From contig NZ_CP011941.1 in NCBI RefSeq assembly GCF_001040845.1, forward strand, positions 577,744-641,743: a stretch of 64,000 nucleotides of DNA, in the 5' to 3' direction. Below the pieces are notes generated by a model that saw nothing but the letters and a program-made list of their open reading frames with translations, did no database searches and was not told where the DNA came from. This stretch comes from Synechococcus sp. WH 8020. Its GTDB lineage: Bacteria > Cyanobacteriota > Cyanobacteriia > PCC-6307 > Cyanobiaceae. Positions 34,101 to 42,824 of this stretch are shown piece by piece. Every line of letters begins with the position of its first letter. The stretch's first letter is position 1. The position numbers and the translations under genes are program-made.

Positions 34101-34361
34101 TCAGACGTTTGTCATCTTCTTAAGAGACCGATACGTGAGCGGTTTTTCAATCTTCACGACTCCATAACCGAGAGAAACAAGCTCCTGAACGGCCTCAGCA
34201 AACCTCTTAGATCCCATTCCTCTGATGGCTCTTGTCCCCTGCTGTTTTGCCACTTGCCATGTACAGCCATCAGCTTGGAAGCCGTGCTGATGCACATGGC
34301 GCATCAGCAGCATTCTCTCTGTGGCTTCCCCCCAAAGCTCGTCAGTCTTGACTTGAGTCAT
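34101..34361 (-). CDS. Small hypothetical protein with strong ribosome-binding site
   Basis: An 86-residue protein. The ATG at 34361 is preceded by AGGAGG with a four-base spacer, the best Shine-Dalgarno match among the small genes here, which supports expression. The protein is basic with a predicted helix (GSKRFAEAVQELVSLGYG) and an ending VVKIEKPLTYRSLKKM. No signal peptide and no recognised family. Confidence 0.65.
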   Translation of the reverse strand: MTQVKTDELWGEATERMLLMRHVHQHGFQADGCTWQVAKQQGTRAIRGMGSKRFAEAVQELVSLGYGVVKIEKPLTYRSLKKMTNV

Positions 34362-34760
34362 CTGTCCTCCTGTTCGTTATAGATAAGCATTTCGTCCTTG
34401 TTTTCTAAGTCTATTTCCATGGTGTAGCCATTTCAGGAGCGACCTAAGGCACTCTGTGCGCATGTCGTTGATGGCTACAAAGCTAGGCTAGCGGCTGGCA
34501 TAAATGTGCTCATCAGGGATCTACCTCTTGTTCAGTCAGAAGTACTTGCATTTAATCTCCGGCGCTGCAGCGGTTTCGGTTTTGGATCCATGTAAGCAAA
34601 ATCACAGCACTTTTGATGGTGGTCATCACCTCATCCATTGATTCGGGAGAGACTGTGTTCATCAAGGGGGGGGTAAGCCTTGCTTCTCACTTACACATTG
34701 ACAATTAATGACTACTTTATTGATGACTCAAATAATTGACTAAGAGCTGCAATTGATTGA
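34362..34760. other. 399-bp gap, no gene seen
   Basis: No open frame of note on either strand, no RNA gene recognised. It would hold the promoter of the small gene at 34361 and the 3' region of the flavin oxidase gene. A run of eight or nine G residues lies near 34665-34673. Confidence 0.4.
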
Positions 34761-35999
34761 TTATGCAATGGTGAGCGGTGGAAGTAATCCAAGGGGGTCC
34801 TGGTGGGACTTCAATTGAGTGAGGCCTGGAAGCCAGTCTTGAAAGGCGTCATTGAGTTCTTTTTGGTGGCAAGACAGATGTGGATGGATCTGAGCGAGGT
34901 GAACGCCAGGGCAATAGTCGGAGAGCAGGTTGTTGGTGCGCATCAACCATTCGAGTGCACGTTCTCGCCCCTTTGCATCACCAGCAGTCCAGGCTGCGCT
35001 GATCCATGGTTTCCAGATGGCATCGCGATGGATGAAAGATGTGCGTGAAACGGGAATCTGAGCACTCACTCCACCAAGTTGTTGAGCATTGATTTGGCAT
35101 CCGAGATGGGGACGGTGGCGCATGAGTTCATTGAGGTCTGCGATGAGTGATGGCAATCGCTGACTCCAGGCAGGCCCGAGCCTGCTGATCACTTCGTGAT
35201 GGAGGTGTCCTTGTGCAGTAGTCGACCTTGCCAACGTTCCAAATGGGGGCTGAGCATGTTGCCCGGCAACGATCGTCATGCTGGATTCAGCGCAGAAGCC
35301 GAGACGCGTTTTCAGCGACTCCACCGCTTGCATCGCGGCAGAATCGTCAGCGCAGCAAGTGATGAATAGCTCAATGTTTTCGTTCCAGGCCCATTGCAAG
35401 CTGCCACTGTGGTGCCATTGTTCTGCCTCCTCGATGGCGACGGCGAGTTGCTTAATGCTGCCTATGCTTCGCCAAATCACTAATGGTGTGATCTCCTGAG
35501 TGCGTAGTCGAATCGCAGTGACAACCGCCAGGAATGGAGCGGCACCGAGCAGTCCTCTCCACTGCTGATGCACTTCGTTGTCACTCTCTGTTTCAACGCT
35601 TGCTTGGTTGGCCGGGGCTGAAAGGTCGAAGGTGTCTCCGTTTCCCCAGACACCTCGCAGTCCCACGATGTGATCCATGGCAAGGCCTTGGGATCGGGTT
35701 AGGGGACCGATGCCCCCCGTTAAAACAAAGCCGCACCCTGGAATGGTGGATAGGCCAACCGGGATGGAGCGTCCACGGGTTTGAAGACCTTCTAAAACCT
35801 CAGCCATGCTGAGCCCGGTGCCAATCTCCACCTCATCTGTTTCTTCGCTGATGATCAGCTGGCGATGGCCCGCTCTTAAGTCGAGTGTCCAGAGCCCATC
35901 GGCAGCACAGCGACTGCTGGTGCCCCCTGCGCAAACCAACAAGGGGGTTGGCTGGATTCCTTGGCGTATCAGGTTGGACAGGGTGATTGCATCAGACAT
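34761..35999 (-). CDS. FAD-binding oxidase (FAD-linked oxidase family)
   Basis: A 412-residue flavoprotein of the PCMH/FAD_binding_4 type. The N-terminal PLLVCAGGTSSRCAADGLWTLDLRAG and the Gly-rich [20 protein letters not shown] with the following MDHIVGLRGV make the FAD-binding domain; the C-terminal substrate domain ends with YCPGVHLAQIHPHL, near the usual C-terminal BBE-like element. Substrate unknown; relatives oxidise sugars, alcohols or hydroxy acids. ATG 35999 gives the expected length; the open frame continues 27 codons upstream. Confidence 0.75.
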   Translation of the reverse strand: MSDAITLSNLIRQGIQPTPLLVCAGGTSSRCAADGLWTLDLRAGHRQLIISEETDEVEIGTGLSMAEVLEGLQTRGRSIPVGLSTIPGCGFVLTGGIGPLTRSQGLAMDHIVGLRGVWGNGDTFDLSAPANQASVETESDNEVHQQWRGLLGAAPFLAVVTAIRLRTQEITPLVIWRSIGSIKQLAVAIEEAEQWHHSGSLQWAWNENIELFITCCADDSAAMQAVESLKTRLGFCAESSMTIVAGQHAQPPFGTLARSTTAQGHLHHEVISRLGPAWSQRLPSLIADLNELMRHRPHLGCQINAQQLGGVSAQIPVSRTSFIHRDAIWKPWISAAWTAGDAKGRERALEWLMRTNNLLSDYCPGVHLAQIHPHLSCHQKELNDAFQDWLPGLTQLKSHQDPLGLLPPLTIA

Positions 36000-36156
36000 G
36001 ATCCAACCAGTTGGATGTGAATCCTCCGCCAATGGATTCCAAAGCGCAGCATGCTTTGTCACCTTGTGGATCCCCTGCAAGCCCTTGGTCGTGGCAAGAC
36101 CATCAAGCGCGATTCAACAACGCCGATGATAGTGTCGTGGGAGTGGAACGAACCGC

Positions 36157-37278
36157 GTGAGTTCAGAGCCGATTGCGTCGCAACCATCGCCCTACGGCGT
36201 TTTGATTTGTGGTCATGGGAGCAGGAATCGCTTAGCGGTTGAGGAATTTGAACGTCTTGCGATCGGCCTGCGCAGGCGCATGAGTCCTATTTCTGTTGAA
36301 CACGGGTTTTTGGAATTCGCCAATCCAATCCTTAGGGATGGTTTGGATCGCTTAAGAGAGCAAGGGGTGGAGCGGGTCTTGGCGATTCCGGCCATGTTGT
36401 TTGCAGCAGGCCACGCCAAAAATGACATCCCTTCTGTGCTGAACACCTATAGCGCTGAAACGGGATTGGAGATCGAGTACGGAAGAGAACTAGGTGTTGA
36501 TCGATTGATGATTGCAGCCGCAGGAGCTCGGATCCAAGAGGCGTTGGATGCCAATCCAGACGTTCCTTTGTCCGACACCATGTTGGTGGTTGTAGGACGA
36601 GGGTCATCGGACCCCGATGCCAATTCCAACGTCGCCAAGGTCGCGCGGATGTTGGTGGAAGGGTTTGGCTTTGGCTGGGGCGAAACCTTGTACTCCGGAG
36701 TGACGTTCCCGTTGGTGGAACCAGGGCTGCGACATGTGGTGCGCCTTGGTTTTAAGCGCATCATCGTGTTTCCCTATTTCCTGTTTTCTGGTGTTCTTGT
36801 GACCAGGATCCGCCAGCACAGTGAACGCGTCGCTAACGATCACCCCGAGGTGGAATTTGTGCATGCCTCCTATCTCGGAGACCACGCAAGGGTGCAAGAC
36901 ACGTTTGTAGAGCGTGTCGATGAGGTTCTTGGTGGTGAGACAGCGATGAATTGCTCACTCTGTAAATACAGAGCACAAGTGCTGGGTTTTGAGACTGAGG
37001 TGGGCCTAGCGCAGGCCAGCCACCATCACCACGTGGAGGGATTGACCGATGGCTGCGATCTGTGTGAGCTCGAGTGCACCGGTGCTTGTCAGCCCGATGG
37101 TGTCCCGATTCCGCTGGGGGGTGGGCATCACTCTCATACGCATGGAGACCACTCCAATGACCATGACCACTCCCATGACCATGGGCATCACCCCTACCCC
37201 CATGCAGAGCATCCCTTAGGTCCCAACACCCTTCGTGGTCGCCTTGCGGATTCAAAGACGGACGCCTCTGAACCATGA
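36157..37278 (+). CDS. cbiX: Sirohydrochlorin chelatase, CbiX family, with His-rich tail
   Basis: A 373-residue chelatase. Two CbiX half-domains follow each other: VLICGHGSRNRLAVEEF with the catalytic His, then PAMLFAAGHAKNDIP; and VVVGRGSSDPDANSNV with VFPYFLFSGVLVTRI. It inserts Co2+ or another divalent ion into sirohydrochlorin for the B12 or sirohaem route. After residue 265 there is a Cys-rich region (MNCSLCKYRAQ, CDLCELECTGAC) and a tail of alternating His/Asp (HSHDHGHH) that probably binds or stores metal, an extension also seen in other cyanobacterial members. GTG 36157 is the start. Confidence 0.88.
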   Translation: MSSEPIASQPSPYGVLICGHGSRNRLAVEEFERLAIGLRRRMSPISVEHGFLEFANPILRDGLDRLREQGVERVLAIPAMLFAAGHAKNDIPSVLNTYSAETGLEIEYGRELGVDRLMIAAAGARIQEALDANPDVPLSDTMLVVVGRGSSDPDANSNVAKVARMLVEGFGFGWGETLYSGVTFPLVEPGLRHVVRLGFKRIIVFPYFLFSGVLVTRIRQHSERVANDHPEVEFVHASYLGDHARVQDTFVERVDEVLGGETAMNCSLCKYRAQVLGFETEVGLAQASHHHHVEGLTDGCDLCELECTGACQPDGVPIPLGGGHHSHTHGDHSNDHDHSHDHGHHPYPHAEHPLGPNTLRGRLADSKTDASEP

Positions 37279-37638
37279 AGATCTGCTCAGATCACCCTCT
37301 TTTTGACGAATTCGTCTCAGGCAAGTCCAATGAGACTTGTGAATATAAGCGAGGCTAATCAATCAAGTTTTGAGCTTATTGTTCCTCTTTTTTCCACAGA
37401 TATTGCTTCGTTTTCCACCGGCTTTTGGGCTTGAACGTGGCTCGTTGCTGAGGGCCTGTGGGTTTTCCAATTTTGATTCAATTGAACTTGACACGAACTT
37501 GGAAGGCAGTTTGCGGTTTGAAAAACTGCTCCATGATTGTCGAAAACCATTGGGCTGGAACGATTCTCAGAAGTGCCTCTCATGAGACCACTTGATTGCT
37601 TCGACTTTGACGGTTACCCACATCGTGTGTCTTCCTAG
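37279..37638. other. 360-bp gap, no gene seen
   Basis: Frames at 37370-37585 (+) and 37359-37583 (-) are open but have non-protein-like composition and are not called. No repeat or RNA gene recognised. Confidence 0.4.
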
Positions 37639-37935
37639 GTGGAGTTCACCGCTGAGGATTTCCCCCACTCCATGGATCGATATCACCTTGAGCACTGCGA
37701 TACCTCTTTGGCTGAATCACTCAGTGACGTAGGACTTTCATTGGTGAGCATGGAAGCAGAAATCCCCGAAGTGCTTTATCGCGGAATGAAAGATTTCATT
37801 GGGTTAAATCCCCGTTGGGATCAATATCGTCTGCTTAGTTCTGCAATTGCTCAATTTTTAGTTCAAAACGGTTGTACTGATCGTGCAGTCACAGAACGCT
37901 ATCTCGACGATCTTTTCATGCGTTCTCAGGTCTGA
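37639..37935 (+). CDS. DUF2811 cyanobacterial protein
   Basis: A 98-residue protein whose second half matches the cyanobacterial DUF2811 family: SMEAEIPEVLYRGMKDFIGL, NPRWDQYRLLSSAIAQFLVQ and NGCTDRAVTERYLDDLF. Function is unknown; small size and predicted helices suggest a regulatory or DNA/RNA-associated role, but this is not shown. GTG 37639 is used; ATG 37672 is an alternative start that keeps the whole domain. It overlaps the 3' end of the convergent GMC oxidoreductase gene by 20 bases. Confidence 0.82.
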   Translation: MEFTAEDFPHSMDRYHLEHCDTSLAESLSDVGLSLVSMEAEIPEVLYRGMKDFIGLNPRWDQYRLLSSAIAQFLVQNGCTDRAVTERYLDDLFMRSQV

Positions 37936-39574
37936 GCGCCTGCTGGCAAGCTCTTCTCGTAATGGCCATCATCGTCAATGTTGGGCTTTGCCACGCTGAA
38001 GTGGTCCAACACGAGCCATCAACCACTAAGACGTTCGGACAGCGCCACAGGCGATTCCAGGCATCCACAACACTGTGATTTTCATCATTGCCCATCGGAG
38101 CTCCCCCGAGCTCATGCACGTAATAACCAGGTGGAGGAGCGCCTGCTTTCATGGCTTCCATGTTGCCGACTATGGGTTCGATCAGCGGCATCATGACCAG
38201 ATCGGTTAGTGGTTGAATCTCCCCTCCCCCGAGGGCAACAGCCTCATTCATCAAGGCGTGCATATGAGCCACCATTGCTGTCTCGTTCGTTCCCCATCGG
38301 CAGCTGATATGTGGGATGGGAACTCCCCAGCGATCTACTGTTTCCGACAACGTGACCCTGTTCTGATCGGAAGGAAGCACTTCCCCATGACCAATCAGAA
38401 AACCCAAACGGCAGTCAGGATTTCTTTTTAACCACGAGGGTGGATCGAAGCGATTGATCGCTCCCCAAAGTCCATACCCCCTGGAAAATGGCAGTAAGCC
38501 ATCGCGTTGTGGTGGAAGACTTCCAAAGGGAAGGAAAAAACTTCCGGCCCCCGACAACTGGCTTGAGGGATCAAGCTCTTGAAGGGATTGACGGCCACTC
38601 CTGCTTGGAACTTGAAAGAAGCGGCACGTTGAGACGTGATCCATTAAGTGCCGCCCCAGGCTTGCTGAGGGATCTTGAAAGCCTCCATGCGTCGTTGAGT
38701 GTTCTGAGAGCAATAGAAACCGCAGTGAGGCAATGGTGGAAGCACAGAGAACGACTAAAGGTGCCTCCAGCTCAATGCGCTCCCCGTTGCTTTGATCGAT
38801 GACAACCACTCCGCGGGCACGATTTTGATCCCTATTCATCACGAGGCGTTCTGCCAGGTGCCCTGACAGCATCTCTACGCGTCCAGTGGAAAGGGCCGCT
38901 TTGAGACTGCTGCCAGGACTGCTTGATGGCGGCCATGGGCACTCTGCCGATGGTTGATGGGCGGAAAAACCGCGTGAGTGAATCATCTGGATATCAGCCG
39001 AGTTCTGGAGGGCAGCAGCCAGCTGTTGTTCTTCTGGGGTGAAACTCAGGGGTGGTGTGGTGCAACCATCTGGGAGCTGCGTCAGTCCGTCTCTGTTGCC
39101 ATGCACAGCAAATTGCTTCTCCAGAGCGGAATAGTGCGGATCTAGATCTTGATGGGAAATAGGCCAGGAGTGCCCATAGCCATCCCGATCTGCAGCCTTG
39201 AATTCCAGATCCGAAAGTCGCAGGGTGATTCCACCCCAGGTCAAACTTCTCCCGCCAACTTGGCGCCCTTGGGTCCAGAGAAACGGTTGCCCTTTTGGGG
39301 TGGAGTAGGGGTAGCGCCGTTCATCGGCATAAAGAAGTGGATTGTGTTTCCAGTAGCCGGGATGTTGTGCTTGTTGTCGATGCTGACCGCTGAGAAGACC
39401 ACGGACGCGCCTCAGGCTGTTGGTCGGTTCGCCCCCCAGGGCTTCTTGGGCGCTCAGGTCGGGGCCTGTTTCCACCACCAAGACGCGAACCCCAGCTTCC
39501 GCCAGCGTTTGTGCTGCCACACCTCCTGTCGCACCTGAACCGATCACAATGGCTTCGAAGGGTTTCAGTGGCAC
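37916..39574 (-). CDS. GMC-family FAD-dependent oxidoreductase
   Basis: A 552-residue oxidoreductase. The dinucleotide motif VIGSGATGGVAAQTLAEAG is at residues 10-28; QGRQVGGRSLTWGGITLRL around residue 115 is the GMC signature region, and the C-terminal VVDGSCWTTSAWQSPTLTMM holds the FAD-binding GMC tail where the catalytic His/Asn are expected. Relatives oxidise sugars, alcohols or choline. The HELGGAPMGNDENHSV stretch matches the conserved HELGG motif of bacterial GMC dehydrogenases. No cytochrome or gluconate-2-dehydrogenase partner is adjacent. Confidence 0.85.
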   Translation of the reverse strand: MPLKPFEAIVIGSGATGGVAAQTLAEAGVRVLVVETGPDLSAQEALGGEPTNSLRRVRGLLSGQHRQQAQHPGYWKHNPLLYADERRYPYSTPKGQPFLWTQGRQVGGRSLTWGGITLRLSDLEFKAADRDGYGHSWPISHQDLDPHYSALEKQFAVHGNRDGLTQLPDGCTTPPLSFTPEEQQLAAALQNSADIQMIHSRGFSAHQPSAECPWPPSSSPGSSLKAALSTGRVEMLSGHLAERLVMNRDQNRARGVVVIDQSNGERIELEAPLVVLCASTIASLRFLLLSEHSTTHGGFQDPSASLGRHLMDHVSTCRFFQVPSRSGRQSLQELDPSSQLSGAGSFFLPFGSLPPQRDGLLPFSRGYGLWGAINRFDPPSWLKRNPDCRLGFLIGHGEVLPSDQNRVTLSETVDRWGVPIPHISCRWGTNETAMVAHMHALMNEAVALGGGEIQPLTDLVMMPLIEPIVGNMEAMKAGAPPPGYYVHELGGAPMGNDENHSVVDAWNRLWRCPNVLVVDGSCWTTSAWQSPTLTMMAITRRACQQALRPENA

Positions 39575-40036
39575 AGCTCAAGCGATGACCTGTTCTTAGT
39601 GTCCCTCTTCGTCAGCTGATCGTTTGAGCGGCGTGGATGTCAATAGTTCGATGATTTAATCAGCTGATTGAATTGACATGGTTTGAGGGCCCTGATATGC
39701 CTAAGTAGCTATAAGTCTGATGAGTCAGGAGTGGTTCAAACTGTTGGTCATGATGGGGTTCTTGATGTAATAGATGAAGGCTTTCTCGGTCTTGATTGCT
39801 GATGATCATTGAGGATTTAAGAGAAATTTTTGTTGGATTAATTGGATTATTTGGGATTAAGTATTGAGTAAATGATAGTCTGACCCCAATGTTTTTAGTC
39901 TGCTTTGTTTTGTGGCTGTGTTTGTCAAATGAACTTTTGTTCGGAATTCCTTTTAGGTGTTGTGAAATCCTCTTTCTAAGGATGCCAGTTTTGGCACGAT
40001 TCTTTAATTCTAAAAGTATTGAGAGATTCAGGCATC
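39575..40036. other. 462-bp gap, no supported gene
   Basis: Between the GMC gene and the tRNA terminator. Low GC, no ORF above 60 codons; a 21-codon hydrophobic frame at about 39801-39866 (MIIEDLREIFVGLIGLFGIK) is noted but has no ribosome-binding site. No RNA gene recognised here. Confidence 0.4.
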
Positions 40037-40064
40037 AAAAAACCCCTCATAAAGAGGGGTTTTG
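40037..40064 (-). terminator. Rho-independent terminator of the tRNA-Met gene
   Basis: Stem AACCCCTC/GAGGGGTT with a five-base loop and a run of six T on the minus strand, only a few bases past the tRNA 3' end. Confidence 0.85.
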
Positions 40065-40067
40065 ATT

Positions 40068-40144
<77 letters not shown>

Positions 40145-40197
40145 TTGACTCCAAAACTATACAACTTGGGGTTCGCAACTCCAGCGATTGTGGTGGT

Positions 40198-41169
40198 TTA
40201 CGCGCGTAGTTCTCCCTTCACTTCAAGTCTCACTCCTGGACCCATGATCAACATCTTGTCCTCCAGATCGTCCAGGCTCCCCTGCGTGATCCAATCAAGT
40301 TGGCGCAGGAGGTGGAGTGCTACAGCCTGTTTGGCACGGCGAGAGCCGTCTTCCACTTTGATCGCCACTCCTAGGCCATCGCCTGTTCTGCTCAGACACT
40401 GAACGCCTTCAGCGCCTCCTTTGCTGATCACTTGCTGATGCGAGCGAGACATGAGCTCAGTGTCGAAGCGGCCTTCTCCGGCAACAAGCTTGGGGTTCGC
40501 GAGCATGGCTCGGCTGATTTGCTCAAGCTCGGCATGGCTTGAAGCGCCGAGATGGGCATAGAGCAAGGCCATTTGCGAAAGTTGCAACAGCAGGGTGGGA
40601 GCACCGCAGTCATCGCGCTCTGCGACGAGTTCCTCTGCAGGCAGTCCAAGGAATTCCCCAACGCGTCGATTGATCTCTTGTTGCAGAGGATGGTCACCTT
40701 GCAGATAACTCTCCAATGGCCAGCCCATTTTTCTCGATGTGGCAAGGAATGCAGCATGCTTCCCTGAGCAGTTGTGCTCCAAGGGACTATGACCCCATCC
40801 AGGTATGGGGCACTGGAGAGAGTCTGTTTCTAATTGGGCGTTCCAAAGCAGTCGGAACGCTTCCCTGGCATGTTCAGCAGTTCCGGCATGAGAGGCGCAA
40901 CTAATCGCCAAGCCTCGATCGCCAAAGTCATAGTGTCCAGAGGCCCCGCTGCTGATAGCAGGCAAGGCTTGAAAGGGTTTAAGGGCTGATCTCACGAAGG
41001 TTTCATGATCAGCGTGTCCAGCTTTCATCAGGATTCTTCCCTTTGAATCACAGACAACGGCATGAACTCGATGGACAGATTCCACCGATGAACCTCTTTT
41101 CAGCACGACCTCAAAAGCAGGACAGCCTGAATGTCTGGAGGATCTGCCGTAGCCAGGAGGAAGTGTCAT
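40198..41169 (-). CDS. L-asparaginase II family protein
   Basis: A 323-residue protein of the asparaginase II (Rhizobium AnsA-type) family. Conserved blocks are ILMKAGHADHETFVRSALKP, AISCASHAGTAEH, NCSGKHAAFLATS near residue 133 and ERDDCGAPTLLL; this family, distinct from E. coli-type asparaginase, uses Ser/Lys and Cys residues in such motifs. It hydrolyses asparagine to aspartate and ammonia. It is the last of four minus-strand genes (DUF3318, rsfS, ycf36, this) spaced by 33 bases or less and so likely one operon. Confidence 0.87.
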   Translation of the reverse strand: MTLPPGYGRSSRHSGCPAFEVVLKRGSSVESVHRVHAVVCDSKGRILMKAGHADHETFVRSALKPFQALPAISSGASGHYDFGDRGLAISCASHAGTAEHAREAFRLLWNAQLETDSLQCPIPGWGHSPLEHNCSGKHAAFLATSRKMGWPLESYLQGDHPLQQEINRRVGEFLGLPAEELVAERDDCGAPTLLLQLSQMALLYAHLGASSHAELEQISRAMLANPKLVAGEGRFDTELMSRSHQQVISKGGAEGVQCLSRTGDGLGVAIKVEDGSRRAKQAVALHLLRQLDWITQGSLDDLEDKMLIMGPGVRLEVKGELRA

Positions 41170-41202
41170 ACAGGGAGTTTTGGAGAAGGAAGGTCAGCAA
41201 AG

Positions 41203-41697
41203 TCACAGGACCTGACAGAGGCTGGCTCCACCAAGAATGAGCCCCGTTGTTGTGGCCATGGCTCTGCCTAGCCGTCCAAGGATTGGGCGAACTTCATGTT
41301 GAGCAAGCAGCAGATCTCGCTCGCGCCAAGACAAGGGTTTTTCCCAAACTTGACCGTCATACCAACCCGATTCTTCGTATTCAACGCGTTCAGAAAGAAG
41401 CCGCTTGTGGACGTAACTCCAACCCAACCATTGGCGTACCAATAACAACATTGGCAAAACGAGCCCAGAAACAGCACCTGCGAGGACGAGACGGATTGGA
41501 TCGTGTCTCAAACTCAAACTACCGCTTGCAATCAGAACCGTGAGAGGAACGACCAGGAGCCAACTGAAGAGCAAAGCTTTGTCTAAATCAATTTGTCGAT
41601 GACGCGGCCAGCCAAAAAACCACGATTGGCTCAACTGGGTGAACTCTTCCTGAGGACGTTGGTCGGGAGGTACAGGACAGGAGATAGTCGCAGCCAT
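41203..41697 (-). CDS. ycf36: Ycf36/CGLD27 (DUF1230) membrane protein
   Basis: A 164-residue protein with the family opening CPVPPDQRPQEEFTQLSQSW, an FFGWP motif and two membrane spans (LLFSWLLVVPLTVLIASGSL; LAGAVSGLVLPMLLLVRQW), then LLSERVEYEESGWYDGQVWE. It is conserved in cyanobacteria and plastids (Chlamydomonas CGLD27), implicated in acclimation to iron or light stress, with no known reaction. It lies 11 bases after rsfS. Confidence 0.87.
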   Translation of the reverse strand: MAATISCPVPPDQRPQEEFTQLSQSWFFGWPRHRQIDLDKALLFSWLLVVPLTVLIASGSLSLRHDPIRLVLAGAVSGLVLPMLLLVRQWLGWSYVHKRLLSERVEYEESGWYDGQVWEKPLSWRERDLLLAQHEVRPILGRLGRAMATTTGLILGGASLCQVL

Positions 41698-41708
41698 ACG
41701 AACAGGTC

Positions 41709-42077
41709 TCAGTGGCCTACCGATGTTTCAGGCGCTAGATGGGGACGGCGTTCACCGTGACTCCAGAACGCTTCCAAGTCGTAGTAGCTGCGTTCGTGTG
41801 ATTGCAGGATGTGCACAATCAATTCGCCGTAATCGAGCAGTGCCCAGCGGCCTTCGTTCATCCCTTCTTTGCGTAAAGGGAGTCGTTTGGCTTCTTCTTC
41901 AAGACGGTCTTCCACGGATCGGGCCATTGCCTTGACTTGAACGTCGCTCTGACCGCCTGCAATCACCAGCCAATCGGCAAGGCTCGAAACCTCATCAACC
42001 CGAATGAGCTGGATATCGACACCCTTGCGATCGTCGCAAGCATCAGCTGCAAGCTCTGCCAGCTGTTCACTATCCAT
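41709..42077 (-). CDS. rsfS: Ribosome silencing factor RsfS (Iojap)
   Basis: A 122-residue RsfS protein. Characteristic segments: AADACDDRKGVDIQLIRVD, SLADWLVIAGGQSDVQVKAM and GRWALLDYGELIVHILQSHE. RsfS binds ribosomal protein uL14 and blocks joining of the subunits in starvation. Its first codons overlap the end of the upstream DUF3318 gene by eight bases, so they are translationally coupled. Confidence 0.93.
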   Translation of the reverse strand: MDSEQLAELAADACDDRKGVDIQLIRVDEVSSLADWLVIAGGQSDVQVKAMARSVEDRLEEEAKRLPLRKEGMNEGRWALLDYGELIVHILQSHERSYYDLEAFWSHGERRPHLAPETSVGH

Positions 42078-42705
42078 AGACGTTCTCGCTGGTCACAGAT
42101 TGTTTGGAGCCCTGTTGCTGAGCCATTTCTGCCCTGGCTTTGCCTGCACTTTTGCGAAGTGCCTCAAGACGATCCTCGTAAAAGCTCCTCTTTTTCTTTT
42201 TGCGTGTTTGTTCCACCAAATCCTTCAGTGCTCCACCCAAGCTTTTGTAGGCATTCGGAACGCTGTAGCCGAATCGGCAAGCCAGATCAATCGCCCGCTC
42301 GTCTGCCGAGATCGCATCACGAAGGCGTTTTTCGGCATTATTTTTTAAATAAAGGCGATAGCCAGCAAACCCAGACAAGCCAAGGGCCATCAACAACAGC
42401 AGACCGTCTTGGACCCAAAGCTCACCAATCGCACCGCCAAGGCCGATGGCTAGAGCAGCCATTTCCCAACCATCTCTAGGAATGGTGTCGTTTTGGATCC
42501 GACCCACCTCGTGCCAAAACAGCAGGTTTCTGTGATCAAGCGCAAAGCTGTCCCAAAGATCAAGATCCACCTGAATCTCGACCTCATCTCTGCCGATCTC
42601 TTCAAGAGTGATCAAAGCAGGTTCCACTGCAGCAGCAGCTTCCACGAACACCCAGCTCTGCATCTCTGGTGGCAGCAACCCTTTCAGTCGCTGGAGCTCA
42701 CTCAT
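42070..42705 (-). CDS. DUF3318 cyanobacterial membrane protein
   Basis: A 211-residue protein with an acidic N-terminal domain (LKGLLPPEMQSWVFVEAAAA; DEVEIQVDLDLWDSFALDHR), two hydrophobic segments (MAALAIGLGGAIGELWVQDG; LLLMALGLSGFAGYRLYL) and a basic C-terminal helix (KKKKRSFYEDRLEALRKSAG). The family is restricted to cyanobacteria and has no known function. It is the first gene of the four-gene minus-strand operon and is divergent from carB, 119 bases away. Confidence 0.78.
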   Translation of the reverse strand: MSELQRLKGLLPPEMQSWVFVEAAAAVEPALITLEEIGRDEVEIQVDLDLWDSFALDHRNLLFWHEVGRIQNDTIPRDGWEMAALAIGLGGAIGELWVQDGLLLLMALGLSGFAGYRLYLKNNAEKRLRDAISADERAIDLACRFGYSVPNAYKSLGGALKDLVEQTRKKKKRSFYEDRLEALRKSAGKARAEMAQQQGSKQSVTSENVYG

Positions 42706-42824
42706 GGTGGATTAAGCACTCCTTTCCCCCAACGCTAGCGACCAACCGACCCAAAAGGTTGCTGATGAAATCTTTCAAGGGCGCCACATGGGAGTATTGG
42801 CTGGTTTGGCTGTATTGAAGGCCC

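Noticed and set aside
39801-39866. 21-residue hydrophobic peptide that might be a photosystem small subunit
   Set aside because: It matches no known small subunit such as PsbT, PetL, PetN or Ycf12, and has no Shine-Dalgarno sequence.
42493-42738. 81-codon plus-strand frame opposite the DUF3318 gene
   Set aside because: Antisense to a conserved operon gene with no own start signal.
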